Of a DNA stretch of 64,000 bases, positions 1 to 9,630 are shown one piece after another. Each line of letters opens with the position of its first letter. Position 1 is the first letter of the stretch. The notes beneath the pieces were generated by a model that worked only from the letters and a program-made list of their open reading frames with translations, did not search any database and was not told the DNA's origin. Made by a program: the position numbers and the translations under genes. This DNA comes from Anisakis pegreffii (lineage: Eukaryota; Nematoda; Chromadorea; Rhabditida; Anisakidae): NCBI GenBank assembly GCA_035041965.1, contig JAPYMA010001498.1, positions 1 to 64,000 of the forward strand, read 5' to 3'.

Positions 1-253
1 ACATAATCATGATCTCATGCCATCATAAAATACTGAATTTCCTACCCCTACTCTTCTAGATGCTTTACCTTATCATTCGTATTAATCAAATCGATTTTTA
101 TCACTTTTCAGCGAATAGTTTCATTCAATTTATCATATTACCTTTCCATTGGTCAGAATGGAATAAATGGGTATAATGTGAATGCAATAAGAAAATAGAA
201 TTGTAGTAACGTGATGATTCGGTTGAAGCCAATTTAAGTAACTGAAAACTTAC

Positions 254-2068
254 AGTGAGTAAGGGCAGTGAGTCGCCAAGTTAGTCGAGACGTTAGTGGA
301 TGATGAGTCGTCGTGAGATTCGTTAGTGGCCGTACTTGGCGATGTTATGATTATTTGCGGAATAGTTAGCGGTGAGCGTTGGTGAGGAGTTGTTACTGGG
401 GTTACCTGAAAATAAACTGGACTGATTAGAATGAATTGGACGGATAATTCGGTAAGAACTAATTCTATTTGATCGCTTAACTCGAATCACGTATAATTCC
501 AACCAATTAAGTGTTCGTTACAATAGATATTTTTTAAAGTTCATTTTTCCGAAATTTTCAAGTTGCATCATTATTATTATTGATATTATTGTCACTATTA
601 TCGTGCAGAATATTTTCAGACTGCGATCCTCAGAGCTTATTAGTGAGAGAATTTAATAATATGAAAAACAAGGATTTCTAATTGTTCACTTACATTGTCA
701 ATGATGTTATCGTTAATGTTGTTAGTATTGGCTGTTATGATTGGTGTTATGTCCGGGCGCGTGGATGGCCCGGGTAAGTCGGCGGCGTTAGTAATCTGAA
801 ATAAATGGACATATTTTTCGTAAAAATGACATGATCAAAATTCTTCATCGATTACATTTCTTCATTTCATGCGGTCCACATCAATCTTTTTTGTTTGAAA
901 TCTTCGAAGAGGTGCCTTATATTCTCAAGTGTGTTTCACATTACATCGCACTGTTACGTTTGAAATTTTATGATTCGAAATGTATTTCAAACATTGCCAT
1001 GGAACAATTTTTTGAATTACTTACGTGAGAAAAGTCAAATGTCGGCGTTTGCATCGTTAGTGTTTTTTGTCGTTTTGGTGCCGTCGGTATTAGTTGGGTG
1101 TTCTGAAGGTGATTTTTAGAATTACTATTACGATTCTCACGATCATTAATTTGAGTATTACTAGACTTATTTCGTATCGCCATCTCCACTCATTTCATTA
1201 AGTTTGTCGATTCCTATTTTATTATGGCAATTGTCAGTTTCTATTTTCAAAATTATTCAATCTGTTACATCAATAAAAATGTTAAATTCAACAGCATTGA
1301 GAGCCTTCTGAATGTTCGGAATCAATTTCAAATGTACATTCAGCTAGAAATATTCAAGAACAATTAAAGGCGTAATATTTTGAACACTTACAGTCGGCAA
1401 TCTTATTGCCGCGTAAGTTCCGTTAGATTCGGCCGCCTCAAAGACGAGGCGGCTTTGGCCGTAGATCTTGACTGGTGCACCCGTATTGAGCGGGTGCACC
1501 AGTAACATGATGCCTCGCATGCGGCATATGGCCTCGATTAGATCGTCGTCATCCCGTTCCTGGTAAGCCGAGGTTACTGAAATAATCAAAAATTATTCGA
1601 TGAACAGCAGCTGAGGCAATGAGATGATAGTTAATCGTTCAAATCAGCGTGCGATTTCTAAACGATAGCCACATTACCCAAGTCACCTTCTAGTCATTAG
1701 TTGCTCAAATGAGCATTTGTGTTGTACAGCTAGGATGCATCATGAATAATGTTCAAGTTCCACTTCAGGTCACCTTATCAGCAAGAATGACAAAAGAATC
1801 AGAAATAAAGGTAGTATACAATTTGAGACTTACGTATTTGGTTCTGTTTAATATTGCCCACGTATCTTTCAACGTGGGCCCATTGGTCCTTTAAAAATTG
1901 CACGACCCGGCTTGGTGCCGGGATAACCGCGAAGATTGCCAGCACCTGCAGAAGGCTGGCACAGGCGATGCCTTCAACCCCCCTCGCTCTCAAGAAACCC
2001 CCGAAGGGTGCCAGCTTCGGGTCCACCTCTGCCTCACACCTTCTTTTTGTGCCACAACGGGCGGCCAT
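254..2068 (-). CDS. Unrecognised multi-exon gene, 5' part; continues beyond the left edge
   Basis: Exons in transcription order are 2068-1834, 1576-1392, 1165-1025, 795-694 and 405-254. Each has a GT donor (four are GTAAGT) and all junction phases agree (1, 0, 0, 0, then 2 leaving the window). The start ATG at 2068 sits in an A-rich GCC-containing context. The acceptor of exon 3 is the least certain; ATAAG at 1166-1170 was chosen because it keeps phase 0. The first two exons (about 140 residues) are GC-rich and contain a hydrophobic stretch near residues 35-50 (ACASLLQVLAIFAVIPA) and an acidic RDDDDLIEAI segment. Exons 3-5 encode Asn/Thr/Ser/Pro-rich, probably disordered sequence. I do not recognise the family. 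The last exon ends in split-codon phase, so at least one more exon lies off the window. The GC-rich exons are packed with inverted repeats, listed separately. Confidence 0.7.
1392..2068. repeat. Cluster of seven perfect inverted repeats inside two coding exons
   Basis: Perfect stem-loops seen directly: 1395-1411 (7-bp arms, 3-nt loop), 1432-1453 (8 bp, 6 nt), 1471-1503 (13 bp, 7 nt; arm ACTGGTGCACCCG), 1856-1879 (8 bp, 8 nt), 1906-1922 (6 bp, 5 nt), 1937-1961 (7 bp, 11 nt) and 2000-2021 (7 bp, 8 nt; CCCGAAG/CTTCGGG). Three fall in the second exon and four in the first exon of the left-edge gene. None spans the intron. The intervening intron (1577-1833) shows no comparable stems. Confidence 0.85.
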
Positions 2069-2330
2069 TTTTTTTTCAACTTTTTCCGATATCACTCAAT
2101 AAAAAAAAACACTCACACACCAATCACACAATAACAATAAAAAATTTAAAAAAACAACTCAAACACACACTCACTCAATCACACGATATCACTCTCACAC
2201 CTCAAATTCACCACACAAAAAAAAACACTCCCTCAGCTCAATACAAATCTTTTTTCGGTCGTTTTTTTCGGTCGCGCCGATTCCTCCGCTCTGAAATTGA
2301 ACAAATAATTGTAATGGTTGGAATCAGACG
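2069..2330. repeat. Low-complexity A/CA-rich tract upstream of the left-edge gene
   Basis: The stretch immediately 5' of the start codon of the minus-strand gene is dominated on the plus strand by poly-A runs and CACA/ACTC repeats (poly-T and GTGT on the sense strand). It probably holds the 5' UTR and promoter. I see no defined TATA box or initiator. A short GC-rich patch (GGTCGTTTTTTTCGGTCGCG) lies at 2257-2276. Confidence 0.5.
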
Positions 2331-4264
2331 TGTGAATGAATATCATCATGAAATTGGTTAATCAGATAATCAATGATTTCAAAGGACGTTTTTCGGAAAT
2401 ATCAAGGAGGTGAATAAGACATGAAAAAAGATTTGCAATTGCACATTGCATGAAACCTTATGTGAGTTACACGCAGAGGACGAACCTCTAGATCATCACG
2501 CATCATCTTCTAATCTTATTTCATATCCTAATCTTAATCTTATTTAAGAAGTACCACATTAAATCTCAAACATTCTTCATTAATTAGACTTTGCGTCTTC
2601 ATTTTCTCCCGTCCCTCAGCAAAGATTGACAGTAGTCTCGGAATAATAAGCAGATGTGATCGAGAACAATTTGTGATCTCAATTAGTAGAATGAATAGAT
2701 GTGATAAGTGCTAAACACTTCACGGGCCAGAGGAATTGAATTCTGAGGCCATCGCAGACATCTAGGATGCAGGTAAGGTGAAATATATCTTTCAGAGTGC
2801 TACTGTGATAACTTTGCTTGAAAGCTATGCATGGCGAAGCCTTTAAGTGCAACAGAACTGCGTGGTGAATTGTTGATGGTAAAAGAGTTTGTGATGATAA
2901 AGAGAATCTCGAAACAAGGAAACCGCATTCCGATGCTATTTGATGATGGTTGTGCTTTGCGTTTGCGTTTTCTCGCATAAATTCCATTCAAGAAGTTGAT
3001 TTTTGAGATGGTCACAGAATGAAAACACGGATAGTGAAATGTTTAAGCATGATGCAACAAAACTGAAGGTAGTTTCAATAGTTTTGTGTTCGTATGCGCT
3101 ATTGTGATCGCACTGTTTTGGAATTGCATAAACATATTTCTTCACTTCGACGGAGTCAACTGCGATGATTTTTGATATTCTTAAGTAGGATGAAGTCGGT
3201 GAATGATGGATGTGCATGCTATCAGTTTCTTCTCAAAAGCGCAATAATCTCATTTTTTGCCGAAATGCCTTTAACGATACTCAAATCGTGTTTATATTTG
3301 TAAACGCAATCAATTTTGCATGAAATGATGAGAATAGGTGGACTAATGATAAAAGTTTCGATACTACATCGGTGAATAATTCAGCAACTGCCAAAATTTG
3401 TGAAATGGTAGAACAATAATGACCCTGAGCTGAAAACTCGAAGGGCAAGGTGTCTTTAGGTTTCATTTGCGTGATCGACGTTTCGCATGCTTTGGTTTAA
3501 TGCTTTTGAGATGCGTGTTTAAGCGCTGTTGTGATCATGGAACTGTAATGCGTGGCACAAGAATCAGGTAATATTTTACACATTCCGTGATTTTTGAGTT
3601 ACTTTCGAAGCGATGTTGGCATTCTTATGAGCTTCCTTAATCAATTTGATGAGATTATACCGGCAGTCAAATCGTCGACCAACTCGCAGGATTATCAAGA
3701 CACAGAATTTGGGAGCGCCTTTTACATTATGCGTTTTCATCTGCTCGCGAACTCCGTATTGATTCAATAAATTGCATGAGAATGATTTCAAAATTTGTAA
3801 TTTTCAAATGCTTGCCAAATTTGTAATTAACCGTAATTATTTTGCTGTGGTATTCTATGTCCGGAAAGAAATGAGTTTGGCTTTGAGAAGGTTCATCCAT
3901 TTTTTGCGGATCTGTTTGGTTAAGAAAAGCTGTATTGTTCTACTTTTAGCAAGTCGCATGTAAGTAATGGGGTTTCTGTGAGCATCGTAGAATACAAAGA
4001 ATAATAATGAAGCTTCCTTCCCATTGCGTCACAAAAATCGCTCGCAAGTTCAAATTGAGATCAGTTAAGAGAAAGCGCGAATGAAGGATAGGAATAGAAT
4101 TGCTTTCCGATAGACGTAATGACAGCATTTGAGAAGAAGTTATTGTTATCATAGTCAAGCATTCTATATTGGTGTTAATCAGATGAATGTACTGCCAATG
4201 GTGCTCTGTGGACAAGGTATCAATGAGAATATTACTGAAGACGGCAAATTGAGACATTCAAAAT
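2331..4264. other. No supported gene
   Basis: AT-rich sequence with open stretches up to about 100 codons on the minus strand, none with convincing splice sites, domain or codon pattern. Nothing here could be tied to the genes on either side. Confidence 0.4.
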
Positions 4265-4471
4265 TCAGTGCAAAACTGAAAAAAATAGGATAAATGTATA
4301 ATTAAATTCAAATAAAATGACTTCAAAGACTCACCTTTTCTGTGGGTGATTGATTCCGATTTCTTGGATTCAAATGAAATTGAATCAAATTTTAATAACT
4401 GGCGACGATATTTGTCACACCAATCTGAAGCAAAATACATTACAGTTGTGCAAATGGTTGCAAAAGATTTC
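4265..4471 (-). CDS. Candidate last two exons of an unrecognised gene
   Basis: Exon 4471-4335 starts after a CTCAG acceptor and ends at a strong donor (AAAAG|GTGAGT). It reads 45 codons including SDWCDKYRRQLLKFDS and a Lys/Ser-rich end. An alternative internal acceptor (GCTTCAG) would start the exon at 4424 in the same frame. The phase-1 donor joins a TTTTTTTCAG acceptor after which the frame reads three codons and stops (4275-4265), giving a short terminal exon. No upstream exon was found, so the gene is partial as described. It is not clear whether it connects to the large phosphatase gene upstream on the same strand. Confidence 0.4.
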
Positions 4472-4674
4472 CTGAGATCCGTGCATTTCAGTAATAAACA
4501 AAGCTATTGTCATTATGTCTGAGGAATTAGTTCTGATTTCAAATCACTTTGATCAAAAGAATTATAATCTTTGAAATGGATTGATCATCTTGTTCGGCAA
4601 AACTTTAGCTGAAGATTATGATCCACCATCGGGAAGTGTGAAATAATCGTTGTTAAATTTTTGTTCATTTTCAG

Positions 4675-4752
4675 AATCCGGAATGCGAAGTGATTAACTG
4701 TGGCCAAGGATTTAACAGGATAACTGGTCATTGTCAAAGAGGATTTTTTTAA
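4675..4752 (+). CDS. Candidate terminal exon, Cys-rich (EB/EGF-like spacing)
   Basis: A good acceptor (GTTCATTTTCAG) precedes 26 codons including CEVINCGQGFNRITGHC, with spacing C-x4-C-x10-C, followed by TAA. An AATAAA lies about 50 bp downstream near 4802. This arrangement fits the last exon of a secreted or extracellular Cys-rich protein. The upstream exons were not found, and the short length means chance is possible. Confidence 0.3.
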   Translation, partial: NPECEVINCGQGFNRITGHCQRGFF

Positions 4753-4921
4753 AATGAATTGAGTGAATTAGTGTATTCATGAGTATGCAACTCAAAACTT
4801 ACAATAAATTGATTTATTACAATACTAATAAATCAATTCAACAAAGCGTTCACGATAACAATATAATTATCACAACACAATTATGATAATTACAAACAAT
4901 TATATCGATATTAATCCGAAA

Positions 4922-5026
4922 ATGAACGCTTCGGTATATTTTTCGCCAGCGATTATTTATTTGCACGTGATACAATTGGCTTTGTGTTGGTCAAAGCCAA
5001 ATCTGAAATTGAACCCATTAAGAAAG
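4922..5026 (+). CDS. Candidate first exon with signal-peptide-like N terminus
   Basis: An ATG opens a frame with a hydrophobic stretch (FSPAIIYLHVIQLALC) and ends at AGAAAG|GTGAGTGAG, a near-ideal donor. 35 codons, phase 0. The next exon is not certain; an acceptor at 5227-5237 would add about 16 codons to a stop. Function unknown. Confidence 0.25.
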
Positions 5027-5855
5027 GTGAGTGAGTGTTTTTGTAAACTGGCTTTTCTTCCGATGGTCATGTCACCGAACAAATTCAATAACCAAGTAAA
5101 ATACAATAACAACAACAGAACAAAAGACTTACATGATACGATTAATTGTTGTCACCACAAATCAATTCACTGCAAACGGATTTGTTTTGAATGCCAAACA
5201 ATCCGTGTGGTTGTTCCTCGATAATTCAGTCACTTCAATACGATGACAAATATTCAGTGACGACAGTGACGATTATTTGATGTTGTAATTACCTGAAATT
5301 CAACGCTTAGCGCACATGCAAGAGTTCAAGTCATCTTAATCTTCTCAAAAAGTTCCGAACAACAACATAAAAATACAAGAAAAATGGGAAACCGAATAAA
5401 TGAAATGATTGGCCAAAAGTATCGAAACTCACGAGGAAACGATGATCTCTCACAATCAGTTCGAAATGTGTTCTACTCAAGAACACACCAGATAAAAAAC
5501 AATTGTACGTTGTGAATTCAATGAGATCAACAGGTAAATTTGTTTACCGTTGATAGAAGAAAGTCCTGAAATTGAAAGGATTCAGACAAACCGGAGGTTC
5601 TAACGAGTCCTCCAATACTCAGCAGAATATCAAGGAATCAAGAATGAGATTGCGTTGGTAGTAGAAACTATTGAAAAATGAAATTGAATGTGATATGATT
5701 TTGAAACTAAATTCAGTTCGAAGTGATTATAGTAAAAAAAACTCAAAACATACCGGTTCTTTGATGATATTATCAAGCTCCGGCAATATTTGTTCCGATA
5801 ATAATAACGGTAGAATTACGAATTACACAACGACGTGAAATACGAAGCGATAACG

Positions 5856-6036
5856 ATGCCAAGTATAATCAGTCCAAATAGCGGGGGGAGACGTGGTCAG
5901 CGCTCCAACAGCAATTACCAAGCTGAAAAGGATGGATTAGCATCGAATTATCTTGAACTGATTAAACGATTCATAATAAACAAGCATCGATCCATACTAA
6001 AGAAGCATGATGCCTTAAGTAAATTTGAGCACGATT
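5856..6036 (+). CDS. Candidate first exon of an unrecognised plus-strand gene
   Basis: ATG at 5856 opens 60 codons rich in Ser/Asn/Arg/Lys (PNSGGRRGQRSNSNY), ending at the donor GATT|GTAAGTAAG in phase 1. A matching phase-1 acceptor (GATCTTTCAG) at 6447-6456 opens about 26 further codons. The donor strength and the Kozak-like AACGATGCC are the main support. No domain is visible and the downstream structure is unresolved. Confidence 0.35.
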
Positions 6037-6456
6037 GTAAGTAAGAAGAATTATCAGAGGTGGTTTCGCACGCACACAGCATTTTCAACGATATTCATAT
6101 TGTGAAAACGAAGATTTAATGAATCGCCGATACTAGCGATTGAACGTAAAAACTCCTCAAAACAGTGTCTCTAACAGGTTGAATTAAAATGAGCAAACGA
6201 ACGGTGATATTAAGTGAAAATAATTCTCTTGAAGCAATGATTAAGCAACATATAATCGTGATAAAGTTTTGACGAGGAGGTTGTTATTTTCGGAAGTGGT
6301 AATGGAGGAATGTCGCCAATGATTTTTTTTGCATTGAAGCAACGAAAATAGTGATATAATGAGTGCATGTGGGCGTGGTATCGATTTTTCGAGAGTGATA
6401 AGTGTGTCGTCCTCTTCGTTACATGTAAACAACTCATTGGTGACGTGATCTTTCAG

Positions 6457-7315
6457 TAGAGCACGTGCATTTCAATTGTCGATCGAATGGTATTATTCGT
6501 GGTCAGAGTCAAGTGAATCTGAATGGTGATGCTTAACGCATTGAAGAAATGTAAGTGGAAATAGAGTGTTAAACACTGAGTTTTGATCATGCAAACCAGT
6601 CGCTGACTGTACCTAAACGATTGACCGAGTGGTTGTTGATCACCAGTAAAGTTGACCAGTGAAGAAACACACATCTAAAATCAACAGTGGCGATTAGATT
6701 GGCGATATTTAATTGGAGATCTTTGGATTGAAATATTCAGATCAAAGATGTTCGGAAAATAACAGTCGTATAGCATTGAAGTGAATGTTGCTGCCATCAT
6801 TGCAACATTTATCAGTTTTTTGCTGAAAATGATATGGTGAACTGACAGTAAGATACGAAATTAGTTATGAAATGAATTCCATTCTTGTATTGCAATGCCG
6901 CCTGTTCATGAATAATTGAGAGGGAATACTGTGAACTCGCATATTGGGAGCAATTTCTTAGCGTCGCTGCAAGCATGTGCGATTGATGAAATATTGCTGA
7001 GTAAAACAATTTTGAAAAATTATTGCAAGATTGTTTCCAGAGAAAGAGCTGAAGAAAATGTGCAATTTTCAAACAGAATTCAGACACCATTTCTGGAGCT
7101 ATAGGAATCTGATGTGGTAGTTTTAATAAATGTAGATACTGACTGATTGCTATGATATCAAAATATTTCTCGTGATATTGAACCGTGGCATTACATGCGA
7201 TATGTATGATATAAATGTGATGAACGTGATAGATTAAAATATGTTCATCTGAATAGACCACATCTGTATTGAACATCAACTTAGCAGTGTCAGGGTCACC
7301 ATCTTCAAACTACAG
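6457..7315. other. Unresolved stretch with opposing open frames
   Basis: The minus strand is open for 155 codons (7279-6812) and the plus strand for 62 codons (6916-7104, ending ERAEENVQFSNRIQTPF). Neither has a recognisable domain. The minus frame is Ile/His/Leu-rich and looks like AT-rich chance sequence. Confidence 0.3.
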
Positions 7316-8000
7316 TCTTCTCAAGTTTTCGCAGCGACACACTGGTGTATGTAATCACTCGATCGAGCAGAATCTTGGCTTTCCAAAAATGAGAACTTCG
7401 CCAAGAAATTCAGCATCTACGAGAAGATATAGCCATTTACTTGATGCTATTGGGGTCAGCACATTCAAACCTACCGTACCCTGAGCTTTGACCAGTAAGA
7501 TATCAATTTCTTCACACCAATCGATCGAGCAGAATCTCTGCATTCAGAAAAATATATATTTTGTCGGGCGATTTTGCTTAGTTGAGGAGGTATAGCTATT
7601 TTATTGAAGCTATCTCAACTAGCGTTGAGGTGCTCATTGATATGCAATTGATCACTATAGATCAATGCTTATTATACATTACTATAGAAATATAGGTTTG
7701 ATACATTCAAGCTTACCGTCTTCTCAAGTTTGCCCAGTAACATATTGATGTTTGTACATCGTTCGATTGAGCAGAATCTCGGCTTTCTAAAAATGAAAAT
7801 TCGCCGAGAAGTTCTGTCTCTACGAGGAGATATAGCTATTTTCCTGATGCCATAGGGGTTGGTTCATTCAAACCTACCGTACCCTCAGCTTTGACTATTA
7901 ACATATAAATTTCTTCACACCAATCGATCGAACAGAATCTCTGCATTCAGAAAAATATATATTTTGTCGGGCGATTTCGCTTAGTTGAGGAGCTGTAGCT
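7316..8000. repeat. Tandem duplication of a 282-bp unit containing mini-exon-like repeats
   Basis: Units 7316-7597 and 7719-8000 have equal length and align along their whole extent, separated by about 120 bp of unrelated sequence. Each unit itself contains two related sub-copies marked by CGATCGAGCAGAATCT or variants. On the minus strand three of the four sub-copies are bounded by plausible splice sites (acceptors ending GCAG or TTTTTAG, donors ACG|GTAAGC or ACG|GTAGGT): 7940-7878, 7786-7717 and 7537-7475. Confidence 0.65.
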
Positions 8001-8199
8001 AACGTCTTGCTCAGTTGCCGAAAGCTTCCAATTACCTTTCGATCATATATATATCATCGAGAGAATCACTCACGTTGAGTGGTGTGCATAAGTTGCTTTC
8101 TTTTGCATGTTCTCAATCAATTGCAATGAGCTGTTTTCATTCATCCAATATAAGTGACAGTCATTTTGTCCCTTTATCTCACGATGGTTAAGGTGTATT

Positions 8200-8712
8200 T
8201 ATTCACTTACAGCATGTAATCTGCTTTGGTCGTTTGAGAATTTTGAACAATAGTGTTATTTTAGTTGGGAATATTGTCCCACACTCCGGCTCATTTGAAT
8301 AAATTGAGATGCTCTTTCGTGTAGTCTAACAGTGCATTTGATATTCTTACGGTGTACTGTCTAGTGTAGCAGTACGATAAATTTCGATGTAAATATATGA
8401 GGTTCCGATGATGCAGATTATGATCGGATAAGGTATTCAAATGTTTCGGACAGTAAATCTTTGGTGATTGATGCAAAATTCTAAATATGTGCCTGAATCT
8501 AGATGTTTGATTATCAGTAACTTTTTGATATCATAATACGTTTGACGAAATAGATCCATGAAGTGTAAGGCATCTGTATGATCAAGAAAATGTTACTGAT
8601 TTTGCTGAGTACTTTAGATAAATAAATTTGGTGAGAGGAATGAGTGCTTTTGATTCATCTTCAAGGATGTTTCATCATTGAATGCATCGCCACATAGTGA
8701 ACATTTATTCAT
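8200..8712 (-). pseudogene. Possible decayed C2H2 zinc-finger array
   Basis: On the minus strand the translation near 8712-8640 reads KCSLCGDAFNDETSLKMNQK followed by H, which matches the C-x2-C-x3-F-x5-L spacing of a classical zinc finger with the first His replaced. In other frames nearby, YCYTRQYTVRISNALL (about 8375-8300) and ECGTIFPTKITLLFK (about 8270-8215) keep parts of the same spacing with key residues lost. Stops and frame changes separate them. This is either a dead zinc-finger gene or chance resemblance; no alignment could be run. Confidence 0.25.
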
Positions 8713-8837
8713 TTGTGAATGATGATTTCATTGAGATTATTGATGCTTGAATGATGATGATGGTTTCTCCATATAAAATTGCTTTCCATTGACTTGGACG
8801 CAGCGAATTTTGTGTGAGTGAGTGACCATTTTCTTAC

Positions 8838-9630
8838 CGTTGTTTTTACCATCGTCAGCAATTGCTATCATTTTACCTTCTGGATCTTTCAGTTTTAATC
8901 CCAATGTGATTTCGACCTGGAATGAGAGATTTACACAGTTGTTGCTATTTATTTGGCTATATTCACAATTTTCGTATCTTGTTTTCTATATGCTTCCAGT
9001 TATGCTGTATTGAAGATAGTATATTGCACTCTTGAAGTGCTATTTCACATTTTTTGACATTCTGCAACTACTGAGCCTATTTTATCTTGATAAAACTCAT
9101 TGTACTGTATAACATTAAGCGATCATCCAGTCTCATGTTTTTTGCTTAAATGCGTTGAATATGTTATACAGTATCCTCACTGCAATTTAAAGAATGTCAA
9201 GATGCACGATTCATCTTGCAGTTGTATTATCTTTTGTTGCGAGAAGCGAACAACTCGTTATAAAATTTTTCTCTGTGTGGGTTCATCTCAGCTTAAATCA
9301 TAATTGTGAACTCATATTTGTTCTAAAGTGATTGGGAAACATCAGTCTAAACTGTCGTTCCGATCGATCCTACAATCTGATCAACCTACGGTCATCCCAT
9401 TATCGTCTACGGCTTCGATTCGAATATCACTGCTTCCGACACCATCGTTTGAGCATGTGAATCCATCCTGAAATGGTTTACTTGATCAGGTCTTCATCTT
9501 CGAATATTCAGTGGTTCTGTGAATTGTACCTGATTATTGGAAGCACTGGAAATCTTGCATTCAACTGCTGTATCTTTTTCCGCTACTCTGTTCCCTTTGG
9601 CACTTTTGTCGGACTCTTGCGAAAATGATG
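8838..9630 (-). CDS. C-terminal exons of the phosphatase gene as far as traced
   Basis: Three exons, 9630-9530 (SFSQESDKSAKGNRVAEKD then TAVECKISSASNNQ), 9467-9390 (DGFTCSNDGVGSSDIRIEAV) and 8916-8838 (VEITLGLKLKDPEGKMIAIA), have matching phases 1, 0, 0 and good splice sites. The last donor (AACG|GTAAGA) is in phase 1. Candidates for what follows are the mini-exons at 7.3-7.9 kb or a short exon after ACATATTTAG near 8483. Neither can be preferred from sequence alone. The paired Cys with DGFTC resembles an Ig-like strand, but no full Ig fold is present. Confidence 0.6.
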
